Below are positions 1-5,040 of a stretch of DNA of 5,040 bases, piece by piece (the stretch's first letter is position 1; the number at the start of each line of letters is the position of its first letter). Below the pieces are notes generated by a model. The model saw only the letters and a list, made by a program, of their open reading frames with translations. It was not told the origin of the DNA and ran no database searches. A program made the translations under genes and the position numbers. This stretch comes from an uncultured Bacteroidales bacterium (GTDB lineage Bacteria; Bacteroidota; Bacteroidia; Bacteroidales; Marinilabiliaceae), in NCBI GenBank assembly GCA_937892095.1, contig CALAVC010000248.1, forward strand, positions 1 through 5,040, given 5' to 3'.

Positions 1-3000
1 ACACTATCGCCGCATTCCGCGCCATTTCTTTGGCTCTTCTGCGCTCACGCTCGTCATCACCGTCTCCGTCATACATGCTCGCCACCATTTGAGCCATCGG
101 GTTCAGTATCTGCCAACCATACGTAGCCACCGCCAACCCTATCGGCTTCATCAGCATGCGCACCTTCTGCTCACTCATCTCGCTGCGCACCTGCTCCATG
201 ACACGCTCTTTGTCCTCTTCGCTCGCCGCCTCGTCGTAGCCAAAACGATGTTTTAGTGTCTCTTCATAATCCTTATCAAACCCTTTCCTCAGCAGTTTAA
301 ACACGTCCTTTCGCCACTGCGCTACCACTCTTCCCCACGAAAAGTTCGAGTTCATAAACATCGTCAGTCCCAACGACCGCGCTATCTCGTCGCTCTGAAA
401 TGGACTTACATACATTCCCTCCTGACTCTGTTGCGTCAGGTTAAACGTCAGCTCCGCCGCCACCAACGCTCTTCGTCGTGCTTCCGCCTCACTCACACCT
501 GCTTTCTTCCAACGACTCATCTCGTGGTCATACCGTGCCTTTGCTCCTATCGAACATGTCAGTGCGTCCACCAATTGGTTCGCTTTCATACCCCAGTCGC
601 CAATCTTGTTCAGTGCTTGTATGCTTGCGTTCCCAACTTGCGCAATTGCATTGTCTTTCCCAAACCAGTTGTGCGGGTGGTCTGCCGACAACATTTCGTC
701 GCCAAGGCTCGCACCCTTAATTCTCTCGCGTAGCATAGGCAAGTTCTTCTGTCCCCAGCTATATGCCGTCAGTATCGTCTTCGGGTTCAGCGTCCTAATC
801 AGCGTCCCCGGGTGTTCGCCAATATACATCAGCCAACTCTCCAACTGCTTCAATGCCGTCCACGTCCTGAACGCAATCGCTCCACGTCCTGCCATGCGCA
901 TAACTCGGCTCGCAAACCTAAGTGCCGAGTTGCCAGCGTGCTTGTTCTCGTAGCGCAGTAGCACCTGCGCAGCTTCCTTAAACTCGTTCCGCACGTAGGG
1001 GCTTGCAGCCGTCATCATATACTGCACTTGTGCGTCTCCGTGTAGCAAGTTAAGGTCTCGGGCAATCTTGTAGTAGTTCTCCACCCTTTCCATTTCGTTC
1101 ATGTGGTCTTCAAACACACCCATAAGGTCGTTGTCCGCAATCGCAAAAGCTCCCGTCTTGCTCACTCGCTCGTTCTCTGCACCTGCCGCAACGCTTATCG
1201 TCCCACTGCCAACCTCGTCCATTAGCGAGTTCTCTCGGCTATTGCGCCTCACACTGCGAAACGGAAAGTAGTCCTCATGCTCTGGCATTAAGCCCTTATG
1301 CCGCTTGCCAAACGTCTGCGAATACTCCTGATAGCGGTCTTTCAAAAATGCCCTTAGTGCGTCGCACCACGCTTTCTCTTCACTCGTCAGCTCTCCCTCT
1401 ATCAACGCTCGCAATTTGTCTGCACCACCGTCCAACACAAACGTATTCTCTATCTTCTTGTCAAAGTTCTCCTGCTTGCTCCACTGATATAACAGTGCCA
1501 CCTGCCCTCGGGTCAAGCGTAGCATGTTCGTTGTCGGCTGTCCGTTATAGTCCCTCAGCTGCATTTCCAGCCCACTCTTTTTCAGTAGGCTCTCGTTCAT
1601 CGCCTTACCGCTCTTGCCCGTCAGCTCCCTACATTTCTTGTCCAGCTCTTCTCTAAACTGCCACCGGCGTTTAAGCTCTCTGTTTCGTGCCTCACTAAAC
1701 ATATCCGTAAAGTGTTGCCACAGTCGCCCCTCGCCGCCCAGTGCCGTCCGTCCCAGTTCACGCAAGACTTGGTCAAGACTTTGTAGTGGTGCGTGCAGAG
1801 CGTGCCAACCTCGCATTACCATACCCACACTCTGCTTTGCGTTCAGGGGTGCTGCGTCCGTCCCCAAGTCGCTCGATAGCATGTCGCGTAGCTTTATCAT
1901 TCTCTCGTTGTCGCTCTGCTCTTCCGTTGTCCGTAGGTCGTTATAGTCGTCCACTTCTTGCGCCCACACCTCCATTGCGGCTCCGCGTCTGTCTATCGCC
2001 TCGTCCCATGCTTCTCGTCTCGCCTCCGTCCGTACGCCACTTGCCTTGCCTGCTCCATATCGTCGTCCGCCCTCTATCCATAGGTTCATTGCCGTCTCTG
2101 CCGCTTTGCGCTTAGCCTCTGCCGTACGCTTAGCGTCCAGCAATGCCTCGAAGTCCATTTGCTCCGTCCGCCCACCAATCTTCACCTCTATCAGCTCGCC
2201 AGCCTTTGCTCCCATATTCTCGCTTATGGCTTTGTCGTATGCACGAAAGCGTTCGTCAGCCTCTGCCCATATCTTGTCGGCTTCCGCTCGCGCCTCCTCG
2301 CTCTTGCTCTTGGCATACTTAGTCAGCTCGTTCATAACCTCCTGATAAGCTTTTGCCGATAGCGACCAGTCCTTACGCCCTGCCGTCCGCAGTCGCTTCA
2401 TCTTAGCCTCTTGTCCGCGTAGCGTCATAGCTTGCGCACTCTCATATATCGACAGCACAAAATTCCTTACGTCAGACTCTCGCCCCGTTGCAGCTGCCAC
2501 TCCCATTTTCTGCATCTGACGTATCGTCTCGCCCATTGTCGGGTCGTCTGCCACCGCCCTTATCGGGCTTAGCAGTTTCTTTGCAAACGTCATGAGGTCT
2601 CTCACCACCGCTTGCCTTTCAGCGTCCGTCCCTTTCAAGAGCGTCTGTATCTCTCTTACCCTTACGCCACTCAGGTCGCCTCCTTTCTCTATACCCAGCA
2701 ACTCACGCAGTCCGCTCGCTTTCATTCGCGTCAGTGTCGACACTGGCAACCCTCCGTTCAAGAAGTCCGTCAGCGTCGCTCGCCTCGCCTCCGTAGCCTC
2801 GCCATTTCCATACTTCTGCGACTTTCTCACCTCGCTCACCCTCGAATACCTTACCTCACTCTCGCCCTCATTTCCCCACTCAAATGTTAAATCTTCACTC
2901 TCATCAAGCAATTTTTTGCCCTTGTCGTACGACTTTTCAATATTTTCTAATAACTTTACTGCTGTTAGGCTATTAGAACCAACCAAGTCTGCACGTGATT

Positions 3001-5040
3001 TTCCGGCGAGTTGCTGTGCACTGGCGCTTTCCGGCTCCAATAATGAGCTATTACCCTTGGGTAGTAGCTCTATTTTTGTCGCCTCATACGAATAGCTGTT
3101 CCTTTCACCACTCTCCTTTTCTTTCAACGTAATCTTCACCCTATACTTTCCCCCGTCAACGTCTATCGCTCCATACAGACGATGAATAATTTCGTCTGGA
3201 CTTATAGGCATATCCGAACTCCTTTCACCACCTATCTTGCTATAATTAGCATGTTGTTCTGCGTCAATGCTTTCTCTTATTATTTCGGGCAAGACTTTCA
3301 GTGCGCTAAGGTGTATATCCCGATTATCGCTTTTACGCACGGCACTTTCCGACAAGAATTTTTTCACTGCACTATTACTCAACGTTATCTCTCCCTTGCC
3401 TTTCGTTTGCTTGTCCATAAATGTGCCCACGATATTTTCTTTTGCCCACGCACGCGCTTCATCATAGTTCTTAAAACCATGACTTTTGTCCGCATTTACT
3501 ACCTCTACACTCTCCTCTCTTAACCCCGGTGCCACAATCCCTTTCTCGCGCACTGCCCGCTCCTGACGCTCTTTAAATGGTGCGTGCATAAACTCGCTCT
3601 GCGCACGACTATGTCTTACCCCCTCGCCACTCTCGCCGCCACGCTTCTTCCCTCCACTCGTCAGCCGCTCCGCACTCTCATGCAGTAGCTCGTCAATGTC
3701 TCTGTTCGTCAGGCTATGCAAGCCTATCTGATTCAGTGCCAGTCGCACGTATAGACGTATCTTGCGCCACAAGCCGTCCCCTTTGCCAATCCCAGCTTCC
3801 GAGCGGTGAGCTATCGTCTCGTCGCCCACAATCTGCCTAAACGTCTTGTCCTTTCCTATCGTCTTCTTCTCAGTGTCCGTCAGCTCGCTCCACGCTTTCT
3901 GTGTCGCCTCGGTGCCACCCGTCGCCACACGCTTCTCTGCGTCCGTCATGCTCTCCCACGCATACGCGCTCATGCGCTCACGGCTCTTACCGCCCAGCCT
4001 ATCATACACCTTTTCGCAAAGCTTGTCATATCGCTTCTCGCCCAGAAGTCCGCGCATACCCTTATGCGCCACCACCTCGTGCGCCACCACGCTCTCCACG
4101 TCCCGACCGTCCACAATGTTGTCCGCAATGATTGTTACGCGTCCCGTCCCGATGTCATACATTCCTCGCACACCGTCCCGCACTTCCGCCTCCGTGCCCG
4201 TCCGCACGTCTATCTTCGTCCCCAGCTTGCGCCCCAGTGCCTCCGCCATCTTGCGAACGTCTGCCACGTCTCGCTCCGCTGCTCGTTGTCTTCCCTCACG
4301 ACTATACCGCACATTACCATGCCCCCATATCGCATTTGCTGGCACGCTAAGGAAATACCGCTGATTAACTTTCTCCACTGCGTCAATCTCTTCTTGTGTC
4401 GGCAAGTTATCTATGCCCAGTTGCGCCGCTCTTTCAACCGACTCTTCTTTCTGATTTTCGTCGCTCTCTTTCGCTTCGCGCTTTGTAGTCTTCGCTTGCT
4501 TTCGGGCTTTCGGGCTTTCGGTCTTCTCTTCCGCTTTCGGCTCTTGCGTTTCCACAGCCTTACGCTCGACTTTCTTCGTCTCTCCCTCGTTCTTCGCTTG
4601 CTTTTTTTCGCCTTTCTCTTGCACAGGTGCTGACTTCTTGCTACTTTCAACAACGGAATTATTTCCATTGGTTGAAGTATTGTTAGATGGTACGATGCCC
4701 TCGCCTACTCCGCCCTGACCATTGGCGGACAGCCCGTAAGATTCTTGAGTGTGGTCAGCAAGCTCACGACCGCTTTCGTAACGGTTGAACAATACATTAT
4801 CTTCCAAAAGCAGGTCATGAACCTGCTTTTCTCGTTTCTTATGGTTCGATATAACAACCTCACTATCATCTTTACTTACCGTTACCGATGTAAAGAAATA
4901 CACTTTCGAGCCGTCTGGCTTTACAAACAACTTAACATACACGTGGCTACTACTACGTTCTGTATCTTGCCCCTCCAACGCTTCGCTTTGGTCTTCTATC
5001 ACTACGTCGGGGTTTTCAAGCGTTGGACGTATCATTCCTA
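1..5040 (-). CDS. Giant phage-type polyvalent protein, internal fragment (open at both ends)
   Basis: Reading the minus strand with codons at 5038-5036, 5035-5033 and so on down to 4-2 gives 1,679 codons without a stop, so the full protein is longer than 1,679 residues. The first Met (residue 2) lies inside a conserved nuclease domain and is not a start. Domain order is BECR-type nuclease tail (1-84), disordered linkers (85-199), zincin-like metallopeptidase (about 258-459, HEVVAH at 320-325), LPD3/BECR-like domain (about 511-660) and a long helical module (734-1679). Multi-domain giants of this kind are known in phages and conjugative elements as polyvalent proteins, proposed to travel with the invading DNA and act against host functions. 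Seen directly: the frame, motifs and linkers. Family assignments are from remembered motifs, not a search. The role as a co-injected effector is inference. The late hydrophobic segment followed by an acidic then basic tail suggests the true C-terminus is not far beyond position 1. Confidence 0.93.
71..145 (-). other. Hydrophobic, possibly membrane-inserting segment
   Basis: Residues 1632-1656 (PIGLAVATYGWQILNP continuing AQMVASMY) carry no charged residue over 25 positions and are flanked by a Lys before (K1631) and an acidic DGDGDDE cluster followed by RERRRAKE after. Length and flanks fit one transmembrane or membrane-associated helix near the C-terminus, although two Pro and a Gly weaken a simple helix. 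The hydrophobicity is moderate. Confidence 0.4.
308..571 (-). other. TQQS / SPFQ / FMNSNF helical segment (LPD38-like pattern)
   Basis: Residues 1490-1577. A helix with SEAEARRRALVAAEL leads into TFNLTQQSQEGMYVSPFQ (1531-1548), then a hydrophobic helix ending FMNSNFSWGR. The order 'Glu/Ala/Arg helix, TFN, Gln/Ser turn, SPFQ, hydrophobic helix with FxNSN' is one I associate with the C-terminal part of giant phage proteins in Bacteroidota, and it echoes the pattern of LPD38-type helical domains in proteobacterial phages. It is the best taxonomic hint in the window. Biochemical role unknown. Confidence 0.5.
1890..2326 (-). other. Ala/Glu/Arg/Lys-rich coiled-coil-like stretch
   Basis: Residues about 905-1050 contain long runs such as EEARAEADKIWAEADERF, DAKRTAEAKRKAAETAMN and REAWDEAIDRRGAAMEVW, with few Pro and regularly spaced aliphatic or aromatic residues. 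A short beta-like interruption, IEVKIGGRTEQMDF, lies between two helical arms. This is typical of an extended helical hairpin or oligomerisation stalk. It precedes the more conserved-looking core with the YFP motif. Confidence 0.55.
2840..2854 (-). other. V-R-Y-S-R boundary motif, copy 3
   Basis: Residues 729-733 read VRYSR, after an acidic stretch and immediately before the long helical C-terminal module. It is the third copy, 255 residues after copy 2. The codons differ from copy 1 (TCG-AGG here versus AGT-CGT), so the identity is kept at protein level rather than by recent DNA duplication. Confidence 0.7.
3045..3070. repeat. Imperfect 12-bp inverted repeat at the end of the LPD3/BECR-like domain
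   Basis: GAGCTATTACCC (3045-3056) and GGGTAGTAGCTC (3059-3070) are reverse complements except for one position and are separated by two bases. The near-palindrome falls just where the domain's last strand ends and the next linker begins. Like the repeat at 4806-4830 it is a strong potential hairpin within coding DNA near the end of a nuclease-like domain. Confidence 0.75.
3059..3508 (-). other. LPD3/BECR-like alpha+beta domain
   Basis: Residues about 511-660. The order is a helix (NYDEARAWAKENIVGTF), a strand and helix (GEITLSNSAVKKFLSESAV), the signature KSDNRDIHLSALKVLPEII, an acidic helix with ESIDAEQHANY, then HRLYGAIDVDGGKYRVKITLKE and the closing strand SYSYEATKIELL. I recognise this string from giant phage and prophage proteins of Bacteroidota as a large polyvalent protein-associated domain (best recollection LPD3), with a layout compatible with the barnase/RelE-like BECR fold. 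Candidate functional residues are K569, S570, H576, S578 and the Lys/Arg on the last hairpin. The domain is complete. Nuclease activity is not proven by the sequence. Codon use here is AT-richer than in the flanks. The exact family name is the least certain part. Confidence 0.62.
3209..3225 (-). promoter_or_regulatory. Possible internal Shine-Dalgarno plus in-frame ATG
   Basis: On the coding strand AAAGGAG (plus 3219-3225) stands seven bases before an in-frame ATG (plus 3209-3211, Met610). This is ideal spacing for a ribosome binding site and could give a shorter product from the middle of the LPD3/BECR-like domain onward. It would cut that domain, and Bacteroidota ribosomes rely little on this signal, so chance is more likely. 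Confidence 0.2.
3605..3619 (-). other. V-R-H-S-R boundary motif, copy 2
   Basis: Residues 474-478 read VRHSR, after a Gly/Lys/Arg/Glu-rich flexible stretch that closes the peptidase module and before the LPD3/BECR-like module. It is the second of three copies of V-R-[YH]-S-R, 231 residues after copy 1. Confidence 0.7.
3662..4267 (-). other. Zincin-like metallopeptidase domain (HExxxH)
   Basis: Residues about 258-459. An N-terminal helix and strand (RKMAEALGRKLGTKIDVRTG) lead to a hairpin (MYDIGTGRVTIIAD) and then the motif AHEVVAHKGMRGLLG, with H320, E321 and H325. Spacing is H-E-x-x-x-H, comparable to the HExxGH of dipeptidyl peptidase III, and the His-x-Gly-x-Arg continuation is typical of peptidase domains in phage giant proteins. 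GDETIAH at 405-411 gives a likely third metal ligand, E407. A closing helix pair contains LWRKIRLYVRLALNQIGL followed by DIDELL. All expected key residues are present, so the domain looks intact. The region between H325 and E407 is lengthened by an internal repeat. Substrate is unknown: host proteins or the polyprotein itself are both possible. Confidence 0.75.
3863..3961 (-). repeat. Internal protein duplication AWxxxTDxEK in the peptidase domain
   Basis: Residues 360-370 (AWESMTDAEKR) and 382-392 (AWSELTDTEKK) share A-W-x-x-[ML]-T-D-[AT]-E-K-[RK], with a 22-residue period. The two copies lie between the HExxxH helix and the putative third ligand E407. The DNA of the two copies also begins GCGTGG and shares ACGGAC, consistent with an old tandem duplication. 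Confidence 0.75.
4298..4312 (-). other. V-R-Y-S-R boundary motif, copy 1
   Basis: Residues 243-247 read VRYSR. The motif sits directly before the metallopeptidase module, after a short segment containing LPTQEEID and a Trp-Gly-His-Gly turn. It is the first of three near-identical pentapeptides at module borders. Its role is unknown: linker signature or cleavage site. Confidence 0.7.
4442..4786 (-). other. Low-complexity interdomain linker (Gly/Asn/Ser then Lys/Glu-rich)
   Basis: Residues 85-133 are rich in Gly, Asn, Ser and Thr (for example NGQGGVGEG and SNNTSTNGNN). Residues 134-199 are almost only Lys, Glu, Ala, Gln, Thr and Arg, with scattered Pro and no hydrophobic core pattern. This is the composition of an intrinsically disordered tether between folded domains. 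It separates the nuclease tail from the peptidase region. The Lys/Glu part contains an 8-base tandem repeat (4498-4521). In another frame the same DNA gives an extremely Lys/Arg-rich ORF, a composition artefact. Confidence 0.85.
4498..4521. repeat. Octanucleotide tandem repeat, three copies of GCTTTCGG
   Basis: GCTTTCGG occurs at 4498-4505, 4506-4513 and 4514-4521 head to tail, with a fourth detached copy at 4533-4540. On the coding strand the unit is CCGAAAGC and the tract encodes about residues 173-180 (TESPKARK) of the Lys/Glu linker. The unit length is not a multiple of three, so gain or loss of one copy would shift the frame. Confidence 0.9.
4787..5038 (-). other. BECR-fold (PBECR-type) nuclease domain, C-terminal part
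   Basis: Residues 1-84 begin GMIRPTLENPDVVIE and continue through a strand-rich stretch containing HVYVKLFVKPDGSKVYF, FTSVTVSKDDSEVVISNH and NVLF. This matches the remembered pattern of phage barnase-EndoU-colicin E5/D-RelE-like nucleases found in giant phage proteins: 'RPTLE-P-VI-E', an acidic/Ser spacer, two long strands ending in 'SVTV', and an 'ISxH' strand with a conserved His (here H66). Such domains are predicted RNases. The N-terminal helix and first strand, which usually carry another catalytic residue, lie upstream of the window, so activity cannot be judged. The number of the PBECR subfamily is not assigned. The block is AT-richer than the peptidase and helical parts. Confidence 0.68.
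4806..4830. repeat. Perfect 10-bp inverted repeat inside the CDS
   Basis: AAAAGCAGGT (4806-4815) and ACCTGCTTTT (4821-4830) are exact reverse complements separated by five bases, CATGA. The transcript could fold into a strong hairpin ending in UUUU, resembling a weak intrinsic terminator in either direction. It lies within the coding sequence for residues 70-78 near the end of the nuclease domain. It may be a chance consequence of codons for KQV and DLLL. Confidence 0.8.

Larger units (their letters stand above)
2..2839 (-). other. Long helical C-terminal module of the giant protein
   Basis: Residues 734-1679 are predominantly helical in character, with no recognised enzymatic motif. In order: a helical segment with SVRVREIQ-like amphipathic stretches (about 750-900); an Ala/Glu/Arg-rich coiled-coil-like stretch (about 905-1050); WHALHAPLQSLDQVLRELG followed by a charged helix; MPEHEDYFPF with Y1257-F-P; an ENYYKIARDLNLLHGDAQ helix; RTWTALKQLESWLMYIGEHPG; the TQQS/SPFQ/FMNSNF segment (1490-1577); and a hydrophobic segment (1632-1656). 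The arrangement resembles the C-terminal region of giant phage proteins, where it is thought to be the structural, virion-associated or membrane-associated part. Function is not established. Codon use is GC-richer with purine-ending codons. Confidence 0.6.

Noticed and set aside
1236..1245. A fourth border motif in SVRRNSREN after the YFP motif
   Set aside because: The sequence is V-R-R-N-S-R, not V-R-[YH]-S-R, and it does not separate recognisable modules.
2329..2345. AGGAGGTT next to an in-frame ATG as an internal start
   Set aside because: The spacing to the ATG is only about two bases, too short for a working ribosome binding site, and it falls inside the helical region.
3806..4633. A 275-codon plus-strand ORF, and the other plus-strand ORFs between 431 and 4364
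   Set aside because: They lie antisense to a continuous minus-strand frame with recognisable domains. Their translations are rich in Arg, Leu, Ser, Cys and His with no motif, and I see no convincing ribosome binding site. They stay open because the opposite strand is purine-biased.
4411..4668. An 85-codon minus-strand ORF that is extremely Lys/Arg-rich
   Set aside because: It is in a different frame from the giant gene within the Lys/Glu-rich linker. Its composition follows from reading A/G-rich repeats out of frame. It matters only as the frame entered if the octanucleotide repeat gains a unit.
4806..4830. An intrinsic transcription terminator ending the gene
   Set aside because: The hairpin is inside a continuing open frame with conserved-looking domains on both sides, and the U-run is only four bases, mostly within the stem.
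5033..5035. ATG at residue 2 as a translation start
   Set aside because: It sits inside the conserved GMIRPTLENP stretch of the nuclease domain, whose N-terminal part must lie upstream. No stop precedes it in the window.

Overview
The whole window is one uninterrupted reading frame on the minus strand: 1,679 sense codons (plus positions 5038 down to 2) with neither a start nor a stop. It is an internal piece of one giant protein. No intergenic stretch, RNA gene, insertion sequence or CRISPR array is visible. The apparent plus-strand ORFs are antisense shadows of this gene. Residue numbers in this annotation count from the first full codon at 5038.

The product looks like a phage or mobile-element 'polyvalent' protein: a very large chain stringing together nuclease-like, peptidase-like and large helical domains, thought to be co-delivered with phage or conjugative-element DNA. 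In protein order (right to left on the plus strand) the layout is: (1) the C-terminal part of a phage-type BECR nuclease domain (barnase-EndoU-colicin E5/D-RelE-like), residues 1-84; (2) a Gly/Asn/Ser linker and then a Lys/Glu-rich disordered linker, 85-199; (3) a zincin-like metallopeptidase with HEVVAH and a downstream Glu, about 258-459; (4) an LPD3/BECR-like alpha+beta domain, about 511-660; (5) a long helical C-terminal module, 734-1679, with a coiled-coil-like Ala/Glu/Arg region, a YFP motif, a TQQS/SPFQ/FMNSNF segment and a late hydrophobic segment. A short motif, V-R-[YH]-S-R, recurs three times, each at a boundary between modules.

Domain style and the C-terminal motifs suggest a phage or prophage of a gut-type Bacteroidota host, but no taxonomic marker is present, so this is an inference. 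Supporting phage-like traits are seen directly: by hand scan the palindromic tetramers GATC, GGCC and CTAG are all absent from 5,040 bases, and the coding strand is strongly purine-biased with purine-ending codons preferred. Two AT-richer blocks, around the two nuclease-like domains, depart from this codon style and suggest domain mosaicism.

As a working model (inference), the protein would enter or act in the cell as a multi-domain effector. The helical module would serve virion packaging, membrane contact or assembly, and the peptidase and nuclease-like domains would attack host targets or be released by cleavage at the linkers.
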